64,000 bases of DNA from Amanita rubescens (GCA_015039365.1 WION01000028.1:124001-188000); one strand, 5' to 3'; counted from the first letter of the stretch, positions 1 through 14,962 are shown. The notes: a model not told the origin generated them from the letters alone. A program made the numbers and translations.

Positions 1-2677
<2,677 letters not shown>

Positions 2678-3011
2678 GTAGAATATATCATTGTCACCAT
2701 GTATAGACATTCACTTGTACGTTATATAAGTATATTACTTGGGAAGCATCAAAATTTCGTTTTAGTCCGCCGTATCTTGCAGACATCAAAAAATTGAAGC
2801 CCGTCTGGGTGACCGTTTATGTATCGATGTCCAGCTTTTGGACTGGAGCGCGATGAGGAGCGTGTTCATCAACCTGTTTCAAAGTTTGCCGCTTTTAAGA
2901 GAAGTGATCGCATATTGTACCTTGATTCCCTTGCAGATATGTTTCCTACTCTCCGAAAAACCGATGAGACGGAATCCACCCCCGCGAATGGACCCCGGGG
3001 TATACCCCGTA
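2678..3011. other. Convergent intergenic spacer
   Basis: Short 3'-to-3' gap between the ATR-type gene and the minus-strand kinase gene. I see no coding exon or repeat in it. Confidence 0.6.
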
Positions 3012-4375
3012 CTAATGCCCAGTGGTGTGCTTGAACCACGGATGATGTACCACCTCTCGTATAGTAATTCTTTCCTCCGGACGGTATTTGAGCATCTTCT
3101 CCAATAGGTCGCCCAAAAGCACGAGTTCCCCTTCCTCGAGCCGCGTCCCAACAGGTTCAATCATCGGTCCTTCGTCAGCATCGGGCGGCGTGTCCTTAGC
3201 TCCGATCATCCGCAACTTCTCTTGGATGGTGCTCTTCTTCCCTGGGGGTTTTGGTTCGCCATTTTCCTCAAACCATTCATGGCGCCCCTCAAAGGCGCGC
3301 CACCAAGGCTCTGGCAGCTTGCCCAGCGTCAGGACGATATTTACTAAAACAACAGAGGGATGATGAGCGAAAAATGAGCCGAAGAGCGAGAACCCCGCAC
3401 GGATCTCGAAGATTGTGCATGCCAACCCCCAGATGTCAGAAGCGGTGCTGACCCTGTCTTCGAAGGTAGCTTCTGGGGAGAAATAATGCATTGCGGTAGC
3501 TGGTTTGTAATCCTTCGGCAGTCGGTTTATGTCGAAGGATTGACCGAAGTCGATGACAATGATATTTTCCTCCAAGAAAGTTGGGGAAGAGAGACGAGCG
3601 TCTTTAACGGGTTCGATAAGTTCTGGCGGAGCGTGCGGCATTGGCGGAGAAAGGTCGAGAGTTTCAACTTTGTCTGTTATAGGCTCGCCCAATGTCAAGT
3701 AAATTTCGTTGTCCGACCATCGGCGGGCCTGGTCGGAGACCTGGAAAAGGATGTTGGCTGATGTTAGATCTGAGGCAGAGCAATCATTAAACAATGTGTT
3801 GTCGTGTATAGATCTCACGAACCTCCGTGTACAACTCCTGCAGAATGCATAAGCTCCACCGCGCTGGCGGTTTGCTTTGCCACCTTCCTGGCCAGATCGC
3901 CGCGGAGCCGTCTGCTCCCAGCCATCCTCCATGGAGTGGATGACATAGAACGCAAACTCGGTCCAGCAAATCGATAGACAATGCATAGATGTGTTCCGTT
4001 GGGCCCTTCCTCAATGAAATGGTCATTAATGACCTGGATATTGTCACGAGCAGTGTTTTGCGTCGCACTGATGAACGCTTCGAGCTTGAGGGGAACGGCC
4101 AGCTCTGCAACTTCGTCCTCGTGTCCGGAGGATTCAATGGCAGAAATAACCTTCAATGCGACCAAAGTCCCTGAGGTAGGTGACTGTCCCTGCGGGCCCT
4201 GGTCTCGTGCAAGCCAGACAGTAGATGAACCACCGTAACCCAACTTGTGCAATACTTTGTAGCGACCGTTGGCGAAAACGTCACCAATCAACACTGGGTG
4301 AAGTCCTCCAGGTCTATACAACTCGATATCTTCTATTGGGTCCAACACAGAGAATTCGTATCGGTGTAGGAGCAT
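3012..4375 (-). CDS. SRPK-like serine/threonine protein kinase
   Basis: Two exons, 4375-3823 and 3769-3012, separated by a 53-bp intron with GT and AG ends; the product is 436 residues. The start at 4375 puts a typical SRPK opening (IELYRPGGLHPV) just ahead of the glycine loop LGYGGSSTVW; the VALKV lysine follows. The intron splits the catalytic loop, which reads HGDLTSANIL after splicing, so the usual Arg-Asp is replaced by Gly-Asp. The metal-binding IDFGQSF and the SPEA substrate-loop element are present, and a PWF motif lies near the C-terminus. Fungal genomes carry many such SRPK-related kinases, and the HGDL loop is common in that expansion. An in-frame ATG at 4609 would add 78 unrelated residues and was not chosen. 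The substrate is unknown. Confidence 0.85.
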
Positions 4376-4867
4376 CGTATGAATACTTTGTAAGACTCGT
4401 TTCTGGGACGCGTATATTAATAGGGATAAAGATATTATTTGAGTTGGAAAGGGGTCACTGAAGCCTCTCCTAGTCTGTTTCTGCACATTACCCCTATACG
4501 ATTTTCGATCAACTGAAATCGTTTGCAGAAGATTTAATGACGTCACAGCGTCGTGCGTTCGGTTGTTCGACGATAACTCAGTGTCCAATCTACGCCAACT
4601 CCGGGCCATAGTCTCATCCGACTTGAACGGTCATCTAAATACACTGGATACGAAGACGAGCTGTTCGTGTCCTTCGACAAATGCGCAATTCGGGTCTCTG
4701 GATTAGTGGATGATCGGAATTCCACATTCGTTCCGTTCGTGTCTCTTCTTGTGCCCCACTTTCTGCCTTTGTGCATATACGATTCGGTGATGATAAATGT
4801 GCCCAACGTTCGTCACATCATGTGAGTTTGCTGGCATGATCCCAGAGTCGAGCTAACAGTTGCTTAG
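4376..4867. other. Intergenic region upstream of the kinase
   Basis: Divergent spacer between the kinase gene and the plus-strand F-box-like remnant. I see no convincing exon, although decayed 5' sequence of the remnant may lie here. Confidence 0.4.
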
Positions 4868-5600
4868 ATGGATAACAGAAAGGGGCGATCCAAATTAGAT
4901 TGCACAGTGAAACTCTTCCTAGAGTTCCAAAGCCTCTCCGAGCTGGTGATTATGATCGACCACGAATCGATGTTCAAGGTTGGCATTGACAAGTTGTATC
5001 GGAAACGGCCTAATCTGATCAACGACTCGGGAAAGATTATCGGCGCCAATCTTAGCCTGACTCACCTCGAACTATTCCAAAACGAGGGAACCTCTCCAAG
5101 CTCTTTGACTGTATTGCGTCTAAAAGTCCCTGAGCACCTCAGTATATCGGACAGTTCCCCTGATATCACGGCAATCGTCGCTCACGCACGCTCTTTGGCC
5201 TCCATCGCTTTATGCCCAAACTACCGTCAGATACTTCCGGTGCTGCACTTCAACTGCATATTCCCACCAATCATCCAAATGGCATATGTCGAGGATCGCA
5301 TGATCAATTATCTCCGCGACACGAATTAAAGACTTTACGACGATTTTATCGGAGGAACGATATTTGAAATCATGGCTCGGCATTCTGCAAGCTTAACATA
5401 TTTCAGTACTCCCGCTGCGAGCTTTCTGAACCGTCTCGAACGTGTCGGGAATGAGCTTTTATTGCTTCAATGCACAAGGCTTGAGCAGCTGATTATTTGG
5501 TACGACTTTTATTTGGGGACTGGCTTGGACGTGTCGCGGGTTGGTAAGTTGACAATTCGCCAGACGCATGTTACTTGTACTGACGTACATATATCTTAAT
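4868..5600 (+). pseudogene. Broken F-box/LRR-type paralogue (inverted third copy)
   Basis: This is homologous to the LRR-like exon of the two minus-strand genes that follow, but in the opposite orientation. Shared landmarks are LNDSGKIIGANLSLTHLEL (compare VGKIIAANPNLTHLEL), SLASIAL, IFPPIIQM and NELLLLQCTRLEQLIIWY (compare NELAFLQCTNLKQLVLYY). A stop at 5327-5329 interrupts the frame and coding similarity resumes at about 5372. No F-box exon is recognisable upstream. It is most likely a truncated, decaying duplicate; a short expressed protein of 153 residues from 4868 cannot be excluded. Confidence 0.65.
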
Positions 5601-5842
5601 TGCTCGCCTACCGAGGTCCGGGAAAGGTAGTTGTGGGACAAGATCCGACAAAATGAATAGTAACGGTGCAGTAGGATCTATGTAAATTCCGAGGCCTGAA
5701 AAGACTCGGTCTTCTCTTACTCGCTGGGTATTTACCTGCACGCTCATGTTGGTTTTGATCTGTCTAGGCAAGATCAGATGCTGGCCATACTTACTCCCAG
5801 TGGTGGCTTATAGTAATCTGTCTTCGCGATAATGCTACAAAT

Positions 5843-7597
5843 TCAGAAAAGTGTTACATTGGAATTAAAGTCAAGACAGTCGTCACAACATGGGATATTA
5901 GGCACTGAATAACAATAGCGGATGGGCTCATACACAATACGGCTCGCCAAATTACGCAAAAATGGATTCTGAGATTGGCTGCAGAACTTACTACACATTT
6001 CGCAAGCCCAAATTTGGTTGACTACCAGCGTAAGTGAGTTCGGAAGTTGCGCAATTACAGACAATAACGTCTCCTGTCGAAATCATGTTTAGTGTGACAA
6101 TAATCTAGAGGAGACAAACCTACCGTCTCTTTCTCAATACCAATGTGTCTTTGTCTGTAAATATAATGATAAAGAACCAGTTGCTTAAGATTCGTGCATT
6201 GGAGAAATGCCAACTCGTTTTCCGTTTGATCGATACATTGACACAAAGTCGGAGAGAAAATGCCAAGGTGTGTTAAAATTTTGGAGTGCCGAGACAGGAT
6301 CCTCAGTACGGTAGAACGGAATGATTCGTGGCAGGGAGAGTATATTGTCAGACTGATGATTTGAGGGTGACGGTCCAGGTACTCAATTGCATGCTGGTCT
6401 ATTCTCTTTAACTTTATGGTCGGAGGAAATATGCTTTGTCTCAGTAGCTCGTTCAACATACTAGAGTCACCGAGATCAACGGAGGCCAAGGTGCGGATAT
6501 AAGGTGCAAGAGCCGCCAAGTTACGAACGGAGTGAGAAAGGCAAATGTGTTCCAGCTTTAAAGGGAAATCGGCAGGTACGTAGGCAAGCATTTGTGCAAG
6601 ATCAATGTTTTCGAAAACCAGCGACCACATGTTTGAATATAAATATGCGACTTCTAGATGCGTCAAGTTGGGGTTTGCCGCAATGATCATCCCGGCTACA
6701 TTCAATCGGGAAAGGCTATGGTTGGAGTTCGAAGACCTGTAGAACCAGCCCTCCGGTGATGAACTATGATGAAATCTGAATCCGAGCTTCCGCAAATTGT
6801 GTAGTTTGGAGACGCAATCGACAAGGTGGTTCAACTCCTCCATGGCAAGATCCATGACAAGGAAAACTTCGCTGAGCCGAGGAAATTGTTGGAGTAGTTT
6901 AATTTTGCGGGATATTATCCACTTCGAATCATTGAGCGACACGTACCACCTAAGATACAATTAACCATTTTTACGAAATTAGAACGAACAACGTACACAA
7001 CGCAAGAAACATTAGGCAAGTTGAACTTGAGCGTGCGGGGCACATAAAGCCTCAGTAGTGCAAAAGTACGCAAGGGGACACCGAGCACCATTGTCCGGCT
7101 TATGATGGGTGGGATAAAGTATAAGATGGCGATCGCGGCATTTCGAAATATGTAGTTGATCAAGTGTATCTCACGAAAAGGTATGAAACGCCTTGTTTCA
7201 CAAAGCCATTCCCATCTCCCAACGAAAAGGGTCGTGGTCGAGTTCAATTGCTCATTTGGTTTTGAAGACAAGAGAGTCAGGAGCTGGCGTACATTAGACA
7301 ACGGATCCTCGTCGTAAAACGGTTTGATATAGGAAGAATACACTCTGGGCTTAACAATCGCGTCGAACCGTTTGCAGACTAGGCGAAGAGCTTTGCTGTC
7401 ATTAAAACTCGTGCCTAAATCCTTTATAAACTACAAGAATACGAATGGTCAGCCGAGCGCCAGAACACTAGCACGCCGCGTACCTCAGCAATGATGCAAT
7501 AATGTATCTCGACTGGAAGGTCCATAAAGGTGAGGGTACGCTGCTCAGGTATGTCCGGCCTGGTGCTGCGTTTGGTGCGAAGGAATCTGAATTTCAT
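5843..7597 (-). CDS. F-box/LRR-like protein, paralogue A
   Basis: Four exons, 7597-7484, 7430-6997, 6949-6124 and 6073-5843, give an open 534-residue protein. Every junction has GT-AG ends and is supported by the paralogue at 8204-9990. Exon 1 carries the start of a fungal F-box (FMDLPVEIHYCIIAEV), continued by ALRLVCKRFDAIVKPRVY in exon 2. Exon 3 is a degenerate leucine-rich region with motifs such as NPNLTHLEV, RTLASVDL and TNLKQLVLY. F-box proteins normally recruit substrates to an SCF ubiquitin ligase; that role is inferred from the family. The ATG at 7597 was chosen because the frame further upstream starts only at GTG. Exon 4 contains WACEMCSKFCSQ, a cysteine-rich patch conserved in both copies. 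Confidence 0.75.
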
Positions 7598-8203
7598 GTT
7601 GCTTGAGTCAAAGCCGTTCAAGCGAGAGGCTGTGTAGCAAATGTTTGGTTCCCGCTTGAACTTGAAGCTTGACGTCACCAGGTCTAATCTTGGAGAGCAT
7701 CAAAGGAATTACGATGACCGTCCAAGCTGACTTCCGCCCAGTTTCCGGAGCTCCCTTCGTCGTCTGCTTCCGTCAATGAGCGGAAAATCGTCGTTAAAAA
7801 ATATATTGGGCGCCTCAGCGGATCCTTCTGTGGCGGGCTGGCGCTTCGGAGTCCGTTGCGTTATAAGCTCTGATTTTGTGGGATTGAATGTAACAGAGAT
7901 CAATGTGGGTGGCGAAGCTACTTCAATGCAAGGGGCTGGAGCTGGACAAGGGAAGGGAAGCAGAAGTAGACGTTATTCACGCTTGGGTCGTTCCCCACGT
8001 AATTTAGGGACATTTACGAACGTATGCTCGGTTGTTATTTTGATCTTCAAACCTGTCTAGACAAGATCAGGAGTTTTCTTATGCGGCTCGTAGCAATCTT
8101 TCTTCGCGAATTATCCCACAAAAATGGATGTATAGTTTTACACCTTCAGAAATATACAAATTCAGAAAACCGGAGATCCCAGTAACAGTACTATACGTTA
8201 AAA
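7598..8203. other. Spacer between F-box paralogues
   Basis: Region between two tandem genes, holding the upstream sequence of paralogue A. The 5' end of paralogue A's duplicated unit appears to extend into it. No separate gene is supported. Confidence 0.4.
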
Positions 8204-9990
8204 TCAGGCATAAGCGATTGGGTAGTCATAACATGGGGCATTACTAAACTTAGGCACTGTACAGAGGCAGGGGTCGTACACAATACGGCTCGCCAAATCA
8301 CGCAAAAATGGATTCTGAGATTGGCTGCAGAACTTACTACACATTTCGCAAGCCCAAGTTTGGTTGACTACGAGCGTAAGTGAATTCGGAAGGTTCGCAA
8401 TTAAAGGCAATAAGATTTCCTGTTGAAATCATGTTTAGTACGCGACAAGAATCTAGAATATGAGACAAAGGTACTACCATCTTCTTCTGCGTCCAATTTT
8501 GGTCGTGTTTATGGTAATAAAGAACCAGCTGCTTGAGATTTGTGCATTGGAGAAACGCCAACTCATTTTCCGTTTGATCGATACATTGACACAAAGTCAA
8601 AGAGAAAATGCCAAGGTGTGTTAGGGTTTTGGAGTGCCGACACAGGATTCTCATTATCGCAGAGTGGAGTGACTCGTGGCAGGGAGAGTATATTGTCAGG
8701 CTAACAATTTGAGGGTGAAGGTCCAGGTACTCAATCGCAAGCTGATTTATCTTCCTTAATGTTACGGTTGGAGGAAATATACTTTGTTTCCGCAGGTGGT
8801 ACAGCATACTAGAGTTGCCGAGATCGACAGAAGCCAAGGTGCGGATATAAGGTGCAAGAGCTGCCGAGTTATGAAAGGTATGAGAAAAGCAAATGTGTTC
8901 CAGCTTTAAAGGGGAATCGGCGGGTAGGTATGCGAGCATTTGTGCAAGATCAATGTGTTGGAAAACCCACAACTGCGTGCTTGAATGTATGAGTTCTAGA
9001 TGTGTCAAGTTGGGGTTTGCCGCAATGATCTTCCCAACTGCATTAATTCGAAAATTAAAGTTGGGGTCCCGAGGCGTGTAGAACAAGCTGCGATCTGGAA
9101 AATCGTGATAAAAATTGAACCCGAGCTTGCGCAAATTGTGCAGTTTGGAAATGCAATTGACAAGGTGGTTCAACTCCTCCAAGGCTTCATCCATGATAAG
9201 GAAAAGTTCGTTGAGCCGAGGTAATTGCTGGAGCAGTTTGGTTGTGCGAGACATAATCCACTTCGGATCATTGAGCCATACATCCCATCTATAATACAAT
9301 TAACATTAAGTATTTTTTACGAAAATGGAACGTACAACGTACACAACGCAAGAGATATTAGGTAAGTTGAACTTGAGCGCGCAGGGCACACGAAGCCTGA
9401 GTTTTGCAAAAGTACGCAAGGGGGCGCAGAACACCACCAACCGCGGGCTCATGATGGATAGGAGAACGTATAAGCCGGTGAGAGCGGCATTCATAAATAT
9501 GTAATCGATCGGGTGTACTTCACGAAAAGCTACGAAATTCCTTGTTCCACAAAGCCAATCCCATTTCCCAATGAAAAGGGTCGTAGCCAGGTTCAACTGT
9601 TCACTTGGTCGTGAAGACAAGAGCGTCTGGAGCTGGCGCACATTGGACAACACATCCTCATCAAAAAAGTTTTCGAATTGGAATGCTTTGATATGGGAAG
9701 TATACACTTTAGGTTTAACAATTGCGTTGAACCGTTTGCAGACCAGGCGGAGAGCTTTGATATCATCAAAACTCGTGCGTAAATCCTTTATAAACTGCAA
9801 GAATATGTCGAGCGCCGTGGCTACAGAATACTAGCACGCGTACCTCGGCAATGATGCGATAATGTATCTCAGGTGGAAGGTCCATGAAGGGGAATGTGCG
9901 CTGGTCAGGTATCCGTATGGCCGGCCTTGCGGCGACGGCGCTGCGTTCGTTGTCACCGAAACTGAAGTTTGTGGCAAAGCTGCCACGCAT
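8204..9990 (-). CDS. F-box/LRR-like protein, paralogue B
   Basis: Four exons, 9990-9844, 9794-9343, 9288-8478 and 8419-8204, encode 541 residues. Splice sites fall at the same positions as in paralogue A, including the GTACGT donor after a Cys-Val-Val codon run, which is strong mutual support. Exon 1 ends in the F-box core FMDLPPEIHYRIIAEV, exon 2 contains ALRLVCKRFNAIVKPKVY, and exon 3 carries the irregular leucine-rich repeats (NPNLTHLEL, RTLASVDL, TNLKQLVLY). The two proteins are clearly tandem duplicates, diverged mostly at the N-terminus and C-terminal tail. SCF adaptor function is inferred from the family. Confidence 0.75.
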
Positions 9991-10418
9991 TCCGAGACCG
10001 AGTAATTATAAATGGTGCCTTCGCTGAAGGGATGAAGCGATCGACGCGAGAGATAAGTCAAGCGTGTGAGGTACGAGAGCGCTTGACGTAGATATTTGAT
10101 GAGAGTCACGTGGATGCTGTAGCGCGTCGGGAGCGCGTCTTGCTTCTGCACCGCGTCCATGCAGGTTTGGACTTTATTCTTCAATCCTGCTTTATTGTCA
10201 TTAACACTCCCGATATAGTAACCACCCTCCTTGAAACCGTTTCCAAGACTCCTTCCTTATCTTCGGGCAAAAACCAATTGGCTGGACCACACAACTCTCT
10301 TTCATCCCTTCCTCACACTTCCATCGTAGCACACGCTCCGGGATGGACTCCATCTACCGGCCTCTGTTGAAAACAACCCAGAAAACATCGCCCTTCAGGA
10401 ACCGACCAATGTAAATAT
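9991..10418. other. Spacer between F-box paralogue B and the GT61 remnant
   Basis: Divergent gap between a minus-strand and a plus-strand unit. No exon, RNA gene or repeat is recognisable. Confidence 0.35.
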
Positions 10419-11297
10419 GGACTTTCTAACACCAGAGCAGGCGCATCAACGTTGGGAAGCCGCCTACAGGATATTGTCAGTTAAGGGCAATACTGTGGGC
10501 TTCCTGGGTTCTTCTCGCTACTCGGCTTACGCTATCGCGACAGATCCTGTATAACGACCCCGACCATTTCCTCTGCCACTACTACCACTTCGTAGCGGAA
10601 CTTTTCCTCGGCACGTGGGCATTCTGGCAAGGAGCGTTCACGCAACCATCACCATTTCTCATTCGCTCCCCAAGGACGGTCCCGCCCACCTGTTCACTGC
10701 GCCATCTTCATTCACGCCAAAGAAAGATGGCATGACGGACCCAGCTTCAACGGCTACTTCTTACGCGCCGCATTTCCATCTCTCCCCATCGAATCGCAGT
10801 ATTCCCGGGAAGACCTTGTACATTCCACCCGTCCCATCGACGACTCGGACAAGGTTCAGAAACCATTTCATTTTCCTTACGCGCATCGAGGAGTCGTCTG
10901 CGGTTCCCAGACGCAACGGACTGCTGCCGAAGCGGATGCTCACAAACTTTCGTCTCGTGAGGCGTACACGGGAATGGTCTCGTCTTCATGCCTCCTACTC
11001 GGGTATCGAGATATTCTACCCGAAAGAGTACGCGCATGACTACCAGTGGGCGTCGACGGCTTTGGGGATGAAGCACTACGGTGTTTGGAACGATACGTAA
11101 GAGGATTATTTTTGATATGCTTTCGCTAGTGTCCGGCTGACCGGTCTATAACAGCTACTTCTCACTTCCTCAACAAAAACCCTCGGTGGCATATCCTCAC
11201 GGATTTCAGGGTGATTATATACCTGTGCACGGGCCAATCGTGGCGAAGCTTATTGAGGATAGAGTCGACGGGCAAGATCTTTTGGCACGTATAAATA
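10419..11297 (+). pseudogene. GT61 (DUF563)-type glycosyltransferase gene with internal deletions
   Basis: Pieces of a fungal GT61/DUF563-type glycosyltransferase appear in order but in different frames: LTPEQAHQRWEAAYRIL (10424-10475), HFLCHYYHFVAELFLGTW (10565-10618), WHDGPSFNGYFLRAAFPSL (10728-10785), HFPYAHRGVVCGSQTQR (10870-10922), then after a large deletion FYPKEYAHDYQWASTALGM (11014-11070) and HGPIVAKLIEDRV (11229-11266). The segment that should join FPYA to HRG and the whole central catalytic part are missing. I recognise the family by these conserved blocks from memory of fungal homologues. Three shorter 3' pieces of the same gene occur near 14650, 25500 and 28730. Confidence 0.65.
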
Positions 11298-11725
11298 AGT
11301 ACCTATTCTGAGCAAAAAAAAATACCCAATACCGTGTATGATTAAAAAAAATGTTCGAGTGCCTGAGAAGAGGGATAATAAGGTATTATCACAAAAGCAA
11401 CCAATAGCCCAGTAACATAACATGACAAGATGAAATGGCGTCAACCTTTAGATTCGTTCGCGTTCGTAAAGAAACGTGTTTGCGTTATCTCGATCGGTAA
11501 ATGTACGCGCTCGTTTCAATGTACACTCGTTTGCCTTGCTGATGGGCCGAACCGATCATGTCACTCCAACGTTTTCTTACTTATACAGCCAGGGGATAGT
11601 AACGGTAACCGTGTTGGGGATAAACTTGAACTACAGCCATCAACGCGCTAAGTTCTACTAGTACAAAGATTCCAACATTCCCTGCGTCTGCCAGAGCGGC
11701 GCGCTACGACACTTCTCGGAAAGTA
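11298..11725. other. Convergent spacer, duplicated with the secreted-protein unit
   Basis: Sequence between the GT61 remnant and secreted paralogue 1. Parts of it (CATTTCATCTTGTCATRTTATGTTACTG-like stretch near 11405-11440) recur near 15010 and 25855, so it belongs to the duplicated unit. No gene is visible. Confidence 0.5.
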
Positions 11726-12446
11726 CTAGAGTACTACACAGCGCTTCTTAGGATCTGGAGTAACAATGCATTTTGCAAGCCTGGTGGCGAAATCTTGGCA
11801 GTTGTTGGTGAGAATATGATAATTTTTCTTGGACATTGCCGCCATCACGTCTTCACCTTTAAGGATGGGATTACTACTAGAGCCAGTCGTTATTACGAGT
11901 GCAAACACACACCTGCCTGATGAATCTCCGCGTCAGTGTGATGCGTCCAACCCTTTGGTTGCATCCCTGTCCAATCACTAGACGGAGGCCCGTGGGCAAC
12001 ATTCATCTGAATGTTCTGCCCGTGGAGACTAGCACTGCATGCGGCCTCGTTAGGAATTTCGTTGTTTATGTGTAACTCATAATAAAAGCCCCCAACCATG
12101 ACCGCCCAGTGTCTGAGGAGATTGGGGGGTGGACTTGCAGCTGGACTATGACTCCCGGCAAGTGGACGAGTAATAATATGGACTTGGCGGCCGACCCCTG
12201 TCTCGGAGGGCTCGCTACTAGTAGTAGGTTAGCTGATCGTCGATAAGTTGTGTAATACCGAGGAACCTACCCGTCATTGCTCCCAGTGGTCACTGTGCTG
12301 GTAGTGTGAGGGACATGTGACTGTTGCCCCGATGAACTGCGTTGTTCAATATCAAGAAATGTTCGGGGAGTTCCATAAGGCGCCGCATAAGTTAATATGC
12401 TAGCAGCCAGGACAAGGATACCGGAGAAGAGGAGTGAAAGGCGCAT
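11726..12446 (-). CDS. Secreted His...Asn-Cys-motif protein, paralogue 1
   Basis: Three exons, 12446-12271, 12217-11913 and 11850-11726, give 201 residues. The N-terminus MRLSLLFSGILVLAASILTYA is a clear signal peptide, followed by the family tag APYGTPRTFLDIEQR. The conserved core is RHWAVMVGGFYYEL and, in the last exon, LTNNCQDFATRLAKC. A His near a beta strand followed by Asn-Cys is reminiscent of PPPDE/LRAT-like (NlpC/P60-fold) thiol proteins; that is an inference and no catalytic activity is shown. The second intron (62 bp) must be spliced, because reading through it shifts the frame. Its downstream neighbour is the 3' end of the GT61 remnant, convergent, as in paralogues 2 and 3. Confidence 0.72.
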
Positions 12447-12604
12447 TGTGTTGAAGTTAGTTTATTTGGGGATACGGGACCAGCCCTGTCTATTGTGGCC
12501 ACAATCATGTCAGAGCGGAGGACGCAAGAAAGTAGACGGGGCTTCTTACATGAAGATGGATGTTAGGATGCACGGCACGGTGGGATGATGAGGAACCATG
12601 CCCA

Positions 12605-12612
12605 CCTTTATA
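12605..12612 (-). promoter_or_regulatory. TATA-like box of secreted paralogue 1
   Basis: TATAAAGG on the minus strand about 160 bp upstream of the ATG. A TATAAA(A/G)G element sits at the same distance in all four paralogues, so it is probably the core promoter. Confidence 0.5.
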
Positions 12613-12840
12613 CTCTCGGGTTGTTGGTGAGTAGGAGAGTCACGAACCTTAATGCACAGCTATCTTTCCAGTGCGGTGATATATTGATATGGAACCCACA
12701 GAGCACTCATGCCTATACTAGCGTGAATGAATTGGCAGATGGCATTTTCTTATTGTCTTTGGTAGGTAGGATCACGAACCTTAATGTACTGAGCTGCCTT
12801 TCCATCGCGGTGGGGTATTGAAATGGACGCCACAATACAT
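12608..12840. repeat. Imperfect tandem duplication of about 145 bp
   Basis: The stretch TCACGAACCTTAATG at 12638-12652 is followed by TTTCCAGTGCGGTGATATATTG. A near copy with ATCACGAACCTTAATG lies at 12770-12785 and TTTCCATCGCGGTGGGGTATTG follows. A related sequence occurs once upstream of paralogues 2 and 3 (near 16430 and 27265). Confidence 0.5.
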
Positions 12841-14629
12841 TCGGTTGCCGACTGGGCTCAGGTCCTTTCAAGATCTGCACACGGCACAGCCCTATTTGTC
12901 TAAATAAATACTAGTAGGATCAGCAATACATTTTCATGACATGGAGGCGTCAAAGGGCACAATACTGGCCATACTAGTATCCAAGGCAACGCTTTGATGC
13001 TTTGTATTGAATCGTGAGCTTCACAGCCAAGCCTATTCACTGTTCAGGGAAGCGAGCCCAAGGCGCAATCGATGACATGATTGACATCTGATTTTCGGTA
13101 AGCTATCTCCACCCTAGACACGTTCAATGCCCGCAGGGAATCTCAAGTTACATCTTTGTATCAGGTCGGCACTGCACGCGCAAAAACACCACCAATAATT
13201 GGGGACTTTGGCATCAGTTTGGCGTGTATGTCATCCGCTTCGACGCGGATCTTGAGCAGCATCCAGCAGTGGTAGAGGTATGGATCATCACGCAGCTGGA
13301 TAGGGCAAATGTGACGGGGTAGATTATGGCGTAGGTTGCGGGAAGGAAGAGCGAATAGGTTCGAGGGGTGCCAGTGAGAACGCGGGTGATGTTGTAGACT
13401 TGGCAAGTTAGTCGTAGGGATATAGAGAAGTAGGCAAGGTACCAGCTCTGGTGCGGATGTTAGATGGGTAAGTGAAAATAAGGGGAAAGATGGGCTCACG
13501 TTTGTAGTACAACGCCCCCTTGAAATCGCATGAACTAGCCAATAGTGAGTGGAGGTGAGCGAAATCGTTGCGCGCGTATCGCCAACTTAGACTTGAAGCG
13601 GCCAGCTCGGATGTCTGTTGGTTCGCCTTGTCGAATCTCCGGGTAATCTGAGCTCGTAGACGTCCACGATAGAATCACACATCGAATCACTCATCAACTC
13701 TGCCAGTAGCACTTGTGACGACTGGATGGGGACGATACATACGACTTTGCGTGTCTTGGCTGAGTCTCAATGATTTCTGCGATGGGGGAAAAGTTGAAGC
13801 GTCGCTGTCGGCTCTGAGATCTGATATGCGAGGTCAAGTGGCGTTATCGAAGCCGGATAGACCGTTCAGGGTTATGATGAGTTGTGCGTATGACAATTGG
13901 GAGGTACTCAGAGCGAAGTGAGTGCTCGGTGGTGACGTGGCGATTATCATGTGGCCTAGGAAAGCCTGCTGCCTGACTGGGCCATCGATCTGGAACTAGC
14001 GCCAGTTTCCCTGCCTCCCATCTCTTACGCTTGGTTTGTTCGAGTACCAACCCAAATTTACGGCCCTACCTTTTGCGATTCTGGTCTTTTTCATGTGCGT
14101 TGTTGATTTTGTGTGACGGGACGTCTAGTGGTCTTGCGACCGATTGCAATGCATGTCATTTCAATTTATCAGTGATAGACTGGCAGGCAAACTCTGTTAA
14201 GGGAAAGCTGGAGGACAATCTTTTCCGTCTAAAAGTTGATGTTGGAAGCACCCAAATCTGGATCGTCATAAGGCTTGTTCGTAAATTTGCGCTTTAGAGC
14301 CTCGTTTTTCGCTGAAATGGAATCTGTGGAATCGATATGAGTGAGATTTTCGATGACACGAAACGACACGCACCATCCACGGCCATCTCTACCCTACTCC
14401 CTAACCGTCGGACTATCCAAGCACCTCACGTTGGACTTGCAGAGCGTTTCCAACTCCTTCAGATGAATCCATTTTTCCTCATCTTGGACGGTGGCATCCG
14501 GTCTTCACGGGTTAGCGGACACAATCACTAACGGCATATCAGGCGAAAGAACACTAAAAGTTCTCAGACCAACACTGAAACGGCGAAAAACGAGCACTCA
14601 CGAAAGTGACATTTCAGGTGTTTCGGCAA
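12841..14629. other. Long stretch with no recognisable gene
   Basis: Several short open frames occur on both strands (for example minus 13499-13161 and plus 13715-13921) but none shows a family motif, a convincing exon structure or similarity to the rest of the window. Confidence 0.4.
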
Positions 14630-14962
14630 ACACTATGCCAGTTGGCACGGTGACGCAGATGGTTGGGTATCGACCGTCATAGAGATATTCTACTCGCAAG
14701 GATAGCATGACTACCAGTGGACGTCGACGGCTTTGGGAATGAGGCACTATGGTGTTTGGAACGATACGTAAGAGTTTGCTTTCGCTAGTGTCCGGCTGAC
14801 GGATCTACAGCGACTTCTCACTTCCTCAACAAGAACCCCTGGTGGCGTATCCTCACGGATTTCAAAATGATCATGTACCTGTGCACGGGCTAACCGTGGC
14901 GAAACTTATTGAGGATAGAGCCGACGGGCAAGATATTTTGGATCGAGAGGACGGTGCATAAC
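14630..14962 (+). pseudogene. GT61-type glycosyltransferase gene, 3' fragment (copy 2)
   Basis: Nearly identical to the last part of the remnant at 11014-11290: IEIFYSQG, then GACTACCAGTGGACGTCGACGG and TTTGGAACGATACGTAAGAG, then the VAKLIEDR-coding stretch ending in a GAGGACGGTGCATAA stop. The frame is broken near 14700 by an indel. It lies convergent to secreted paralogue 2, the same arrangement as at 11.3 kb and 25.8 kb. Confidence 0.6.

Noticed and set aside
4376..4609. Extension of the SRPK-like kinase to the ATG at 4609
   Set aside because: The added 78 residues have no kinase or conserved sequence, and SRPK-like proteins normally begin close to the PGGxHP motif.
11851..11912. A frameshift in secreted paralogue 1 ahead of the Asn-Cys block
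   Set aside because: A GTGTGT...GAAG intron at the same place in all four paralogues restores the frame, so it is an intron and not a lesion.
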